A DNA stretch of 64,000 nucleotides from Epiperipatus broadwayi (GCA_028023455.1 JAQFVV010006335.1:188001-252000); one strand, 5' to 3'; shown: positions 1 through 11,613, counted from the stretch's first letter. The notes: a model not told the origin generated them from the sequence alone. Numbers and translations are program-made.

Positions 1-890
1 AACAATTAAATAAAGCTTAATCATATCATTGCTTATGGTTGTGAAAGCTGGCCATATAAAATAATACAGCTATAGATAGTTAAAAGTATATCAATTATTT
101 AGTATAATATTTAAAAAACTAATAAATTAAATAAATGAAATGTAATGTTATAATTGTATTTAATAATCAAATTTAATAGAGTATAATTTATTAATAAACT
201 GTGGGATGGTGAGAGTTATATTTAGTTTAACATTTTAAAATTATTTTCTAAATTTTTTATAAAATATATCAGTTTTGGTAATTTAAACCAAGACGTAAAT
301 AAAAAATCATTTTTATAAAGTTAGTAGACACGTGACCGTATATTAAATACCTTCACACACACTCTTGTTAAAATAATAATAAACTGTGTGAATTTAAAAC
401 TAGATATAATTGCCATCGATCTTTAAAGTGAAAGTTAAAAATATTAAATATTGTTTTAATAATTATTTTAAAACTTAGATGATTTTTTTATATAAAACTA
501 TAATTGAATTTAAAAATATTGGTATAAATATTCCAGACATTACGTCATCAGTTCTTAACTTTAAACATCCATTCTGTTATCAAAATAAAATGAATAAATT
601 GTTCGCGCTAAAATAAATATTAACCAATCAAAGGATGTAAAATTAACAGACAAAAATCTAAGAATTATACAGAGCGGGAGAAGTAATGTGAAAGTGAAAG
701 AGAAAGTAACAAATTTTTATGGCTGATAACATCGTAGCTGAACAGTAATATAAATTTATAATTTCGGATTTATTCTAAAAGTTATTCTGTAACATATAAT
801 ATATTTTGACTACAGAGATATGCATTGCTAATTTTAAGTTTATCTTACCAGGAAATTTTATTCAAATTTAACCAGAAAGCCTACAGTAAC

Positions 891-1070
891 ATGGAAGTAC
901 AAGAAAAAATATTTAAAGTGATTGATGAAAGAAAAATAATTGGAAATCATCTTAATGCCACTTTAGTTGTGCTCAACCTGAAACTTAATCTTATAACTGA
1001 AAGGAATACAATTGGGACGATATGTGAAAATCTGAAAAAGAAGCTGCTCGTCGTCAAGAACAATTTATGA
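891..1070 (+). CDS. Small open frame inside the solo LTR, 59 codons from ATG 891
   Basis: The frame is open from 825, but ATG 891 corresponds in position to the second methionine of the 75-codon frame in the big LTRs (54513-54286). The two products are about 60 residues and both begin Met-Glu, followed by a charged helix-like stretch with an Arg-Lys pair near residues 15-18. Similarity beyond that is weak. It may be a relic of an LTR-encoded peptide or chance. No known domain recognised. Confidence 0.2.
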   Translation: MEVQEKIFKVIDERKIIGNHLNATLVVLNLKLNLITERNTIGTICENLKKKLLVVKNNL

Positions 1071-3439
1071 CGATAAATTTACAGAGCTATCTTAAAACTA
1101 AGTTATACTTCTCTATGAACAAAATTTTAATATGCGTTCTAGTACCAAGAAAAATAATAATGAAGAAAAGTGTTTATTTTAAAAGGGAAACATTATTAAA
1201 ACTATAGTTCCAGAATGTTAGAATAAAGAAAAAAGTTAAAGACTAATATGAAAGTGCTATATGTATTTTATAGAAAAAGAGCTGAAACCTTTATCCAATA
1301 AGAAGAGAAAAATATTATAAAGTATTCAATGAAAATAATGCTTGATCAAAGAAATATAAAATTAAATGACTAAATAAAAATGGATCCATGGAAACAGAAA
1401 TTTATTGAAGATTTAAATAAAATATCTACAAGATGCATCGGGGGAAACCAGACGCGCGGGAAAAAGCTAGCAGACTATGTTGAAGGAGATATCAAGAATT
1501 AATAAGTGTATAAAATATTGAGAAAACTAAGGATCATCGTCGATGAAGATTATTAAACAGAGTTATTTTTTTTTATAGAACATTAAGTGACTGAAGAAAA
1601 AATAAAGTATATATTTTTTTTTTAGCTTTACGATGAACAATTTTCAAGCAAGTTCGACAAAGCAGTATCGTAAATATAATTTAATATTTTTATTTGATTG
1701 TATTTAAAATATAAAAATTCTATATTAGCTTAGGGAAACATATAAACATGAATTTAAGAATAATGAGATTTTAAATATAATAGCTTAATAGAATGATAGA
1801 AATATTATTATAAAAATAAAATGTATGTATGGAAGTTTTAAATATCTACAAGAAGTAATGGAATGGTGAAGCCTTCAGAATACGATCAAGAAGATAGAGA
1901 TCGTTTTGGTAATTGTGATATTATTGATAATGCATAATGTATTTTTTTTAGGTCATCTATTAATGAAGAATGATGTATGAAAGTTTTTAAATTATAAGTA
2001 CACATTTTATCCAACATTAAAACATATATTTGAGATAGTAGTAATTTTAAATGTGCATGCAATAAGTTGTTTTAAAAATATAATTAATAATAAGTATCAT
2101 AATAATTATGTGATTCTTTTGAACTTTTATGTTGCAAAATCTTCAGATAATTTTAAAATAGTTGGTATATTATAAATATACGAGATAAGTAGTAAAAGAT
2201 TTTCTTAAGAATAGCTGTATAGTTTGAACTAAAAATGAATTTTATTATTGTTAGAAATGTAGACAGAAATTTGTCGATGTACTGCATAGATAAATCTAGA
2301 GAAATAAAATCGGATAGTGACTTGGTAGTACTGGTGTAGAGGAAACCAAGATGATGTTTTTTGCCAAGAAATAAGAAAAATCAAATATTTGGATCATAGT
2401 ATTTTGTGTGATTTCAGTATAGCTAACTAAGTCCTATCACTGAACACATATATTTTGGACAGTGTTTTTTTACGTATTTTTGAAACTTTTTGATGTTTTA
2501 TAAAGCTGAAGGAATAGCTTTAGCATCACTCCTATAGTAGAGGTGGATAGACAGATAAAGGTCACTCCTCTATGGTGTTCTTTAAATTCACTGTGCCATC
2601 ATTGTCAAGTTTTATGACGGATAATATTCTAGTTGTTTTGATCCTGCGCATCTATTTTCGCTATCCTTGTTTCATGAATATACATCGTCAGAAAGATATT
2701 TTTATAGAAATGATACATAAAATAGAAATGAGGCTAGGTTGTCGTTATGTAAGAATAGTTTATTTACTAGAATGAGTTAGAATTGTTATTTTAAAAGTGA
2801 AAGTATAAATGTCATAAAGAGATGAAGAATCATATGATATAGTTTTAAAAAGTAATTCTGAAATGAATATAAGATTTTAAAGGAAAAATCTAAACAAAGT
2901 TTTTAAAGTAATAATAAAATTTTAATATTTTATATGATATTTAAAAATAGAGATTGCATGTTGGTTGAAAAATGATTCAATAATGTGTAACTGATATATG
3001 TATTTGTGCATGGTATGTTAATGATTGTAATTACCATACGAAGCAAAGGCTTGGATAAGTATTGGATTAATAATTATTGTATAGTCAATAATAAAACGGA
3101 ACATCAAAATGTCAAGAAGGGTTTGAATCTTTAGGATTCCATACGAATAATAATATAAAATAGAATTTTATGATTTTGTATAATTTTTACTACGAAGGTA
3201 AAAATTTTTGTAAAAATATAATTTTAAAATTAATAGAGATATAAAGTATTAATGATAATTATTGATAGATACATTTTTGTAACAAGCTAAACTAAAATCA
3301 GATATCTAATAATAATAATACTGTATAAGAGTTAAAAATAAAATAAGTAGAAATTTAATGTTAAGAGATAAACTAGTAAAGTAATTTTGTAACAGGAAAG
3401 TAGGGATATCCGATGTACATAATGTAAATATTGTTATTT

Positions 3440-3500
3440 GTATAATTATTAATAAACTATGTTGTAAATTTATTTGTAAGCTTCGTGTCTTAGTTATATT
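3440..3500 (+). promoter_or_regulatory. Probable poly(A)-signal zone of the solo LTR
   Basis: Contains AATAAA near 3451 and TTGTAAATTTATTTG, matching in position and wording the AAATAAA-rich minus-strand zone at 52310-52250 of the intact LTR. It sits about 880 bases from the LTR end in both copies. Inferred from the comparison only. Confidence 0.35.
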
Positions 3501-4362
3501 TCTCCACATAGAATGCATGATATCGCAATACACATTTATAATTGCAACAGACATATAATTTTGCACAAAGTAGATAAACATAAAAGTGTTATAATAATTT
3601 TTGAAAATTTATTTGTATGATAAAATTAAAGGATTATAATTATATCGTTTATTGGTCATAAGTTGGTTGCCACAATATTAAAATAAATTATATGCTAATA
3701 TTACAACACGTATTTTGATTGTCAGATTATTAAATACTACCACGAACGTAATATTTATTTATTTATTTCATTTAAGAAGAAATAGGATTACATTATACTA
3801 TTATTATCATTATTCTTATTTATTATTGTTAGTTGTTACGTAGTGAATTTATGACATAAAATTCCCTTCTCATAGTTTACTACCGTAATTTAAATCAGTT
3901 TAAATGCAATTTATGAACCTGAGATTTATTTGATTTGATTTTATTTCATTTATTTACTTAAATTATTTAATTGAGCTAGATTATTATTACAAAGAATAAT
4001 AAGATATGATTATTATCTTAATCGTAATGAAAAGAGCTTGGAAAGTCATAAGAATACCATAAGTTGATTATTTAGTATAGTGTTCTTATGCCATTGGGAT
4101 AGTATCATGTGGATATATCTCAATGTAGTCTGTCTCGCTCCCCGTGTCGTCGCTCCATGTCTCATGAAAATAATAAATTTTTAATAATATAACTGTATTT
4201 ATATTTTAAAGTTTAGAGCTAGTAGTAATCATTTTAATAAATTAATTTCATTCATTTTGTTAAGACTGAGCTAGAGAGAGAACCCGGGAATATATTTTAA
4301 ACATTATTATAGATTATTTTTGGAGGGCACGCGTGAGAGAGGCGTCGGGGGAGGAGGGTACA

Positions 4363-4385
4363 ATATATATATATATATATATATT
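4363..4385. repeat. (TA)n tract abutting the solo LTR end
   Basis: The TA run begins directly after the LTR terminus GGGTACA. The copy at 51366 has the same junction in inverse orientation. Confidence 0.9.
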
Positions 4386-4982
4386 GGACTATTTCCACAA
4401 TCTAATATTGAGTGTCATCTGCCTTTAAAAAAAAATAAACTTTATTTAAATATTCCAAATATCTTCAATTGTTAGCAAATTCCACATGGAATCTTATTAA
4501 TATTGGACATTAAGTAATTTAATGGTTTATAAATGTATTGCCAAATTTAATGTTATTTTATATTTTTTTATTTATTGTAAACATAGTTGAATAAACCTGT
4601 TTTTGACACTAACATAGAAATTAGTATGTAACATAAAGTTTTGAATAATATTATTCTCTCTTCTTCAGATCTTGCTGGCCTGAAGTAATAGCATGGAAAT
4701 CGAACCTGGATATTTAGACTCATGAGTTCTCTAACCAATTGAGATATTTAAGTTTAATATTAGTTAAGGGAAATAGTTCAACATGTAATTAATTCTAAAA
4801 TGTGATCAGCACTAACCTTTAGGCAAACATTATTATACAAAATGTTCCAACCATTTATTGTTGCTAATTTTTCTGCTTGTTATTATAAATAAATCAAATT
4901 TTATATAAATTTCATTTCAAAAATAATAATCTCATATTCTACTAGTTAAATAAAGAGAGGAATTAAATTTATAAAATTTTGG
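4386..4982. other. Unassigned A+T-rich spacer
   Basis: No open frame, repeat or RNA gene that I can support. This is the single-copy flank between the solo LTR and the Penelope-like element. Confidence 0.5.
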
Positions 4983-5233
4983 TAAATTAATATATATATA
5001 TATGTGCTCTGTGCAAAGTTAATGAAGCTATTAATAAATTGTCAAAATTTTTTACTGCCAAGCACTCTCAGGACAGTCTACAGTCCCATATTCATGGCGA
5101 GTTATTCTATTAATAACTGTAAAACTATGCAAATTTTATGCAAATTTATATGCAGATGTTACGTGGACTATTTACAAGATAGGGAATAGCAGGCCTCTCT
5201 TCTGTAGATTGCCGATGGGTCAGCCGCAATGAA
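4983..5233 (-). repeat. Left inverted terminal repeat of the Penelope-like element
   Basis: Reverse complement of about 7668-7918 with a scatter of substitutions; shared words include GTGCTCTGTGCA and CCCATATTCATGG. It represents the element's own 3' tail in reverse. Confidence 0.88.
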
Positions 5234-5428
5234 CAATAAAACCAAAACAAAGTATGAAGGTAATTCGATTTTTGTCGAACACGAAAGAAACTCTGGACAT
5301 GCTTTTCTACCTACCACAGCCAGTGTCGTTTGCTCTGAAACAAATGACACCAAATGTAAAGTTAGGGAAGCTTACTTCATTGTGGCTGACCCATCGGCAA
5401 TCAACAGAAGAGAGGCCTGCTATTCCCT
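5234..5428 (+). repeat. Left direct repeat (pLTR portion) of the Penelope-like element
   Basis: Direct copy of 7525-7719, which encodes the C-terminal end of the endonuclease domain; both start CAATAAAACCAAAAC and end GCTATTCCCT. It is not a separate gene, although frames of 60-70 codons run through it. Confidence 0.88.
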
Positions 5429-5665
5429 TAATGAAGTAAAATCTTAACTATTTCAATAACATGAATAACTACACACGAGACCGGCAGCTACTTCATACTG
5501 GACTGTCAATTTGCACATTTCAGCTGAGAATATATTTCTTTACAAAATGTTATCAGTGTAAAATTGTACCTAACTGCTGCAAAATTATTATTAGCAAGAC
5601 TGTATATAATTACGATAGAATCAAAATGAATTTCCAAAACAACTACTAATTTCTATCATTAAAGG

Positions 5666-7741
5666 ATGCAAAAGGGCCTTAAAAAAAGAAACGAGAAGAT
5701 GGAACATAATTTCCGACAACTACCTGTACCCCCATTTATCACCAACAGATGCAATAGACATACAAATGCTCTGTTCAAGAAATTCAATAATAAAATAAAA
5801 TTTTTAGCAAAAAAGCAAAATATTCAATTTGATGCACTCAATAGCAACAAGTTTGTCAACCTTACAAACTCAAACATTCCGCACACGATTAAGGAAGTTT
5901 TTGAATTAGGTCTAAAATTCATAGGTGGACACTGGAAGAATCCCAAAATGGAAATCATTGCTGACGTCGAAACAGCTTTAATGGACAACCCATTAAAGGA
6001 ACCAATTATCACACAGATAGCAAAAACTATCAAGAATAAGCAGCTAAGCAATTATCCTAATGATTGGAACAAGAAAATTACTAACACAAATCAATTTCTA
6101 GCAGATAATTCTATCATTTGCTTAAAAGAAGACAAGGGGAACAGATTTATATTGATAGATGACGATGAATATAATATTAAGATTAATACACAAATCGAAA
6201 AATTAAAATTTGTAAATCTAAATAATTTTAACAATAGGCTTAACAGAGACAGATTTATATCCAGTATACTATGAATAAATCGTGACAGCGTCTTTACAAA
6301 AGCCGAATACCATCATATATACCCGTCAACCTCTTCTCCTCCTAGAATCTTCGCTAACATTAAGCTGCACAAGCCTGATAAACCTTTGAGACTTATGATT
6401 GATTTTGGCAAGGCACACTATTTCAACACGGCAGTTTTGGTCAATCGCTGGCTTATTGATATATTAGGCTTTGGCGATTACACCATTAAATCTTCTTTCA
6501 TGTTTGTAGGAAAAATTAAACACGTGTTTATACCAGCTAATTTTAAAATCACATCATTTGATGTGGCAGAGCTATATGCCTCCATTGACCATAAACAATC
6601 TATCGAAATAGTCAATGATAAATTAATTGCAAGAAACTGCCCACCTACATGTGCCAAATTCATCATCGATTTTTTAAAATGGCTTGATTTAAATATAATT
6701 GCTGTTTTCAGAGATAAGTGGTTTAGTATGAACAATGGATGGCCGATGGTCCTCCCACTTAGTGGTATAATGGCAAATGTTGTACTTGACCATTATGAGA
6801 AGCTAATACTACCTGCACTCTTCATGTCAACCCCACATATGATATATACACGCTACATTGATGACATATTCGTTGTTGCCCCAGAAGACATCATCTCTAA
6901 ACTTCACAATAGCCTCCATAATAATACCAAACTTACTTTTACTACTACTTGGGAAAACCAAGACAAACAGGTCAAATACCTTGACATATGTGTTAGCAAA
7001 AACATAGATAAGCTGGACTACCAAATGGTAGTCAAACCAGCTTGACAAACCCCAATTCTTACGTGCCTCACTCACACAAACTTGCAGCCCTCTCCTCATT
7101 CATGTTTAGGAACCATAACTTGTGCAAATATGAGGCAGATAAAAGAAAAAAATCTCATCAATTATATAACTGATTTAAGGAAAATTGGACACACTTATTC
7201 ATCCATCAACAGAAAAGTCAACAAATTTTTCTATAAAATAAACCACAACCACAAGAAAGAAAACAAACCAAGAATCTTAATCCCATACATTCACTCTACA
7301 GCTAAAAGCCTTATCAATCAACTATCATGTGACTTTGAAGTCACTTTCCGTTCATCTCCCAACACCAATAGACTGATAAATAATACCAAAGACAGGACCA
7401 AACCTGAACTCACCCCTCAAGTTGTGTACAAAATTACCTGCCCCCAAAGAAATTGCATGGCAACATATTATGGAAAGACCAAAACTAACATTGCCACCAG
7501 AGTAGCTCAACACCGATACCTTTACAATAAAACCAAAACAAAGTATGAAGGTAATTCTATTTTTGTCGAACATGAAAGAAACTCTGAACATGCTTTTCTA
7601 CCTTCCACAGCCAGTGTCGTTTGCTCTGAAACAAACGACACCAAATGTAAAGTTAGGGAAGCTTACTTCATTGCGGATGACCCGTCGGCAATCAACAAAA
7701 GAGAGGCCTGCTATTCCCTATCTCGTAAATGGTCCACGTAA
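5666..7741 (+). pseudogene. Penelope-like reverse transcriptase / GIY-YIG endonuclease, two in-frame TGA
   Basis: One frame runs from ATG 5666 (TAA just upstream at 5660) to the stop at 7739-7741, about 691 codons, broken only by TGA at 6272-6274 and TGA at 7043-7045. The N-terminal part has the family's DKGNRFILID block (near 6133). The RT core follows: PRIFANIKLHKP (near 6338), motif A FDVAELY (6557-6577) with catalytic Asp, motif B PLSGIMANVV (near 6755), and motif C YIDD (6854-6865) with both catalytic Asp. The C-terminal endonuclease has VYKITCP (7424) and YYGKT (7466-7480), then Arg (7499), His (7511) and a downstream EHER. The product would copy its RNA at nicked DNA. It is a little short for the family. 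All catalytic residues survive, so decay is recent or limited to the two stops. Confidence 0.9.
7525..7719 (+). repeat. Right direct repeat (pLTR portion)
   Basis: Partner of 5234-5428. It overlaps the last part of the endonuclease reading frame. Confidence 0.88.
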
Positions 7742-7918
7742 CATCTGCATATAAATTTGCATAAAATTTACATAGTTTTACAGTTATTAACAGAATAACT
7801 CACCATGAATATGGGACTGTAGACTGTCCCGAGAGCGCTTGGCAGTAAACAAATTTTGACAATTTATTTATAGCTTCATTAACTGTGCACAGAGCACACA
7901 TATATATTAATTTATTTA
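7668..7918 (+). repeat. Right inverted terminal repeat / 3' tail
   Basis: Partner of the inverted block 4983-5233. It includes the last codons of the reading frame and about 180 bases of 3' untranslated tail. Confidence 0.88.
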
Positions 7919-7941
7919 AGTGTTAATGGAGTAAAATCTTA

Positions 7942-9066
7942 AAAATTTAGATAATAAAAGTAAAATAATTATCTAAAATAAATTTTAGTAATATATTTAT
8001 ATAATGTGAAAGCCTTAAAAATATTGAATAGGGTTATATAATTGTTGTTCGAAAGCCACATAAAGTAAATAAAGAATTTAGAAAATATTAAGAGATTTTT
8101 ATAGGTTTAATATTACACACACACACACACATATATATGAAAAAAAGATGTCAGTTGTTATGAGAACATGATTTATAAATACTCACTGTAAGGCAATTCT
8201 AATTAATAGAAATATTAAAAAAATATATTATTCTGAGTTATCTTATTTATGATCTAGTCAATTATGTTTCTGAAGAAAATAACATTGGCATTACTGAAAT
8301 ATTTATATGAAGTCCTGAACGCCACATATAAAGACAATGAAATTTCTGCTCATTACTTATATGTTTGACAATGTTTTTCAAAAATATTTGATTTTTTTAA
8401 TTTTATCGTCACAATAATATAACTTTAAACTGAGGAGTGGCTCTTTTTTAATATTTACTGGTTATATATTTCCTATGGTATTATCAAATATGATGCTTTT
8501 TTAACATTTATTTTTAAAATCTACTAAATATGCATTGTTATTGATTGATTGTATTGGATAACAAATATTGCAAGAACAATGAACAATTTTTTTAAAATGT
8601 GAATGTTATTCTGTCAACTTGGATGATTAACACCTGTCCATCTTTGAGCTAAAAGACTTTTTAATATGAAGTTTTTTAATTATGCTCTTAAACATTATTC
8701 ATTAAATTGCCCAATAATATACTTTCTATTGTTGCTTGCATAAAAAAATATTAATTGTAAGTAACATCAATCATATTATTTTATTGAAAAGGTTTAATGT
8801 ACTTTTATTTGATATTAGAGAATTAAAATTAAATTATGTAGTTTTAAAATGGATTGTTTTATCCTACGTTTAAAATAAATTACAATTTTTTTATCGATTG
8901 TTAATTCAATTTTTTTTATCTTATAATTATATTGATTTATTAAGAACATTGACAACCCAAAAAGATTTAACATATTAGTCTAAATATCAGATGAATTTGT
9001 GAAGAAATTTTTAGATTATTTTCTAATTTCGATGCTTGCACTTCAAATGATCATCTGATTTTGTTT
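7942..9066. other. Unassigned A+T-rich spacer
   Basis: Contains a short (AC)n(AT)n tract at about 8115-8137. I see no gene, RNA or repeat structure that I can support. Confidence 0.5.
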
Positions 9067-9540
9067 CTTATACCAAATATTTGAAATGCAGGCATTCTTC
9101 ATATGCCTGGAGTTTAATTGTAAATATAGGGGATCTGAACTCAGACTTTCAAGCACCTTTCAACTATCCACACTATCTCATACCACTGATAAACGTTATC
9201 ACATATATGCAAAAAAGAAAAATAAACACTAATAAATGTATTTTGTGCTAAAACAGCACTTATCACTTGATTCAAATTATGATCACACACACACACATAT
9301 ATATATATATAATCAGTGCTCAGTTTATATTAAAATAGCAAATGTTCACAGCTTAATGGACAGGCATCAATCCACTCCAACCTCATAATCCTCAACTACC
9401 CACACAATTGAAAATCTGATGATGGAAAACCCAAATCCCATGCTGATGCCAAAATTATTGTCATGCTCATGTTGACCTCAAGTCACTATGACCCCTCATG
9501 TATATGATTTATCCATTTAGATATATAGAAGAGGGATGGG
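9067..9540 (+). repeat. Interspersed repeat family A, copy 1
   Basis: First of two tandem copies. Shared words in order: CTTTCAAGC, ACACTATCTC, an (AC)n(AT)n tract (about 9283-9311), TCAGTGCTCAGTTTATAT, GACAGGC.TCAATCCA, GAAAATCTGATGATGGAAA, TGACCCCTCATGTAT, and a closing GAGGGATGGG. The microsatellite sits at the same internal place in every copy. Noncoding; class unknown. Confidence 0.8.
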
Positions 9541-9565
9541 AAGGATGCAAGCTTAATGTGTAAAT

Positions 9566-9980
9566 ATTTGAAATACAGGTATTCATAAATCTGGAGCTTA
9601 ATTGTAAATATAGAGGATCTGAACTCAAACTTTCAAGCATTCTTCAACTATACACACTATCTCTTACCACTGATACACATGATGAGAAAATATAAATAAT
9701 CACCAATATCCATAGTTCATGCTAAACAGCACTCATCAGTTGGTTCAGATTATTATTTCCCACACATATATACAATCAGTGCTCAGTTTATATTAAGATA
9801 GATAATCTTCACACTTTCATGGATAGGCTTCAATCCATTCCAACCTCCAACCCCCCAGCCATCCACACCATTGAATATATGATCATGGAAATTCCAAATC
9901 CCATGCTGATGCCAATATTATTACCATATTATTGTTGACCTCAAATCATTCTGACCCCTCATGTATAAAACCATATCCAT
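9566..9980 (+). repeat. Interspersed repeat family A, copy 2
   Basis: Tandem to copy 1, same orientation, with the same word order from AAATATTTGAAATACAGG to TGACCCCTCATGTATA. The internal AC tract is short here. Confidence 0.8.
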
Positions 9981-10428
9981 TTTTTTTATACCAATGAACA
10001 TTTAATCATTATATTATGTAGTCAGTGTTTTACAATATACAATAATCATACCCATCTTTGTTCTACATTTTCAAGGAAAGGAAATAATACATGAAAGTTA
10101 ACTGATATCTGTGATTAATCGATTGTAGATGAGATGTCAGTATTATATAGTTTAAAAAAAGAAATCTGCTTTACAATCCATCATTTATTCTTATATACGT
10201 AGTTTAGAGCAATGATAGAAAAATTAAAAACCAGGGGTCATGGTTCCACTTCATTTCTGGTGATGCTTAAACTTCTTAAAACTTTGAAACAATGATCATT
10301 CAGTTATGGTCATTTTAATTTATTATTAATTTTAAAAAAATAAATCATTTGCTGCTTTCATCACCAATTTTTTCATTATATTCTCCTAAAATAATTGAAT
10401 AATTATTAACCTGACTGAAACTCTTTAT
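9981..10428. other. Unassigned A+T-rich spacer
   Basis: No supported feature. Confidence 0.45.
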
Positions 10429-10443
10429 TTCAAGCAATAGTTT
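10429..10443. repeat. Target-site duplication of SINE copy 1 (left; partner 10554-10568)
   Basis: Perfect 15-base match TTCAAGCAATAGTTT on both sides of the SINE. Confidence 0.85.
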
Positions 10444-10553
10444 TTTTTCTCATATGTCAATGGAATCGGCCGGGACGCGAACTGTCAACCGTCTGCAACC
10501 AACTACTTGCTGGCAAGGCGGCTGCGTTGACCTCTCGGCTAACAACGCTTGTC
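10444..10553 (-). mobile_element. tRNA-derived SINE, copy 1, with 15-base target-site duplication
   Basis: On the minus strand it reads as a short tRNA-like unit: A box TAGCCGAGAGG (10541-10531), B box AGTTCGCGTCCC (10483-10472), then GACATATGAG and a run of A. A box and spacing resemble a Ser/Leu-type tRNA with a long variable arm. TTCAAGCAATAGTTT flanks it at 10429-10443 and 10554-10568, a perfect 15-base duplication as left by LINE-mediated insertion. The unit is about 110 bases, shorter than most SINEs, with no long LINE-derived tail. It is much more G+C-rich than its surroundings. Confidence 0.82.
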
Positions 10554-10568
10554 TTCAAGCAATAGTTT

Positions 10569-11613
10569 GTGACTAATACGAACAAATATGCACTTGACAT
10601 TGACTTTATTATCAATATAATTATCAAAAGTTTTGAAAAAAGTTATTGTTAAACGTATGCATACTTCTTTAGTCTTTGACTGACCAACTTTCACATTCAT
10701 ATATAAAGTAGGAAGAAATACTTGTGAATATTTCCATAGTAAAAAAATCATAATATAAATAAATAAATATTAAAATTCAAATTAATTTTTTTTTATTAGC
10801 ATTGTAATTACTTTTGATATTTCTCATGTTGTAGTTTATAAAAAATCATGTTACTCATTAAAGTCACTTTGTTGTTAAATCAAACCTCGTTTTGCTAATT
10901 ATGACAAATTATACGTCTTTGAATTTTTTAATTAGGAAAAATTCTTACCTTAGTAGTGACACTAATTAAAGACACTGAGAACTGGTTGAAGAAAAAACTA
11001 TTATTTAACAAATTATTTTCAGGAAGAAAGGGGTAATATTAATTAAAAAAGATAATTTAATGCAATGAGAAAATAATTTTTTAATGTAACTAAAAAATAA
11101 CTAAAATAATTAAATTTTTGCCACTATATATAATTACAAATACCAGTTAACACTGTCTTATACACATAGTAAAATCATAGCAAACAAAATATGTAATTTT
11201 TGTATAGAAATTAAAATTTTACATATAAATTATATTTAAAACATTTTTTTTTTTTGGCATCTATTGATAAATAAATATTTGTTTGTATTAAAAAGTAATT
11301 TATACAACACATATCTTGATATATGGGTCTACTCCATTACTTAAGAAATACATATCTCTTTTATTGTTGTTTTGTTATTATCTAATATAATTATAGAAGT
11401 GTTGAAGGTTTTTTGAAGAAAAATAAAAACAAACTCTTTCCTTTAGTCACATTTATTCTTGCTTTAACTAAGACTTGGTTTCCAGTACATTTGAGAAAAG
11501 GGTTAGTGAAACTTATTGCATCCCTATCATGCTAAAAATTTATAATTATCAATAAAGCAAGTCATATATAACATGACATAGCTTTTAAAAAACTTTTATT
11601 TATAAAAATGAAA
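10569..11613. other. Unassigned A+T-rich spacer
   Basis: Poly-T and poly-A runs only. A 28-codon open piece around 11449-11536 was considered and rejected as an exon. Confidence 0.45.

Larger units (their letters stand above)
1..4362 (+). mobile_element. Diverged solo LTR (or 3' LTR), relative of the 51.4-63.7 kb element
   Basis: Read on the + strand, this region is collinear with the reverse complement of the LTR at 51366-55609. Landmarks in common are an ACCAATCA box (623 here, 54733 there) lying 262-268 bases before an ATG that opens a small frame; an A+T-rich poly(A)-signal zone and a GTGTC-type motif about 880 bases before the LTR end (near 3485 here, 52250 there); the GAACCTGAGATT segment (near 3907); the paired AGTCATAAGAAT and TTCTTATGCCATTG words (near 4050-4100); ACTGAGCTAG near 4266; and the terminal GGGTACA (4356-4362). 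No primer-binding site follows, only (TA)n, so this is a solo LTR or a 3' LTR. The left end would fall at or before the window start. Homology is by eye and much of the middle is too diverged for me to align. Confidence 0.62.
4983..7922 (+). mobile_element. Penelope-like element with GIY-YIG endonuclease, inverted and direct terminal repeats
   Basis: Ends are complex, as is usual for Penelope-like elements. The left 4983-5233 is an inverted copy of the right tail 7668-7918. The next block, 5234-5428, is a direct copy of 7525-7719. The left end therefore also folds on itself: 5178-5233 pairs with 5375-5428. A 19-base word beginning TTAATG and ending ATCTTA, with one mismatch, occurs at 5428-5446 and 7923-7941 and may be a target duplication or a junction scar. 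The reading frame between encodes reverse transcriptase and a GIY-YIG endonuclease. Both outer ends lie in short TA runs, so an external target duplication cannot be judged. Confidence 0.9.

Noticed and set aside
5004-5447. Several 60-72 codon frames at the left end of the Penelope-like element
   Set aside because: They are direct or inverted copies of the end of the main reading frame and its tail, not separate genes.
11449-11560. Possible terminal exon (acceptor TTTCCTTTAG, 28 open codons, stop, then AATAAA)
   Set aside because: All elements are individually common in A+T-rich DNA, and there is no linked upstream exon.
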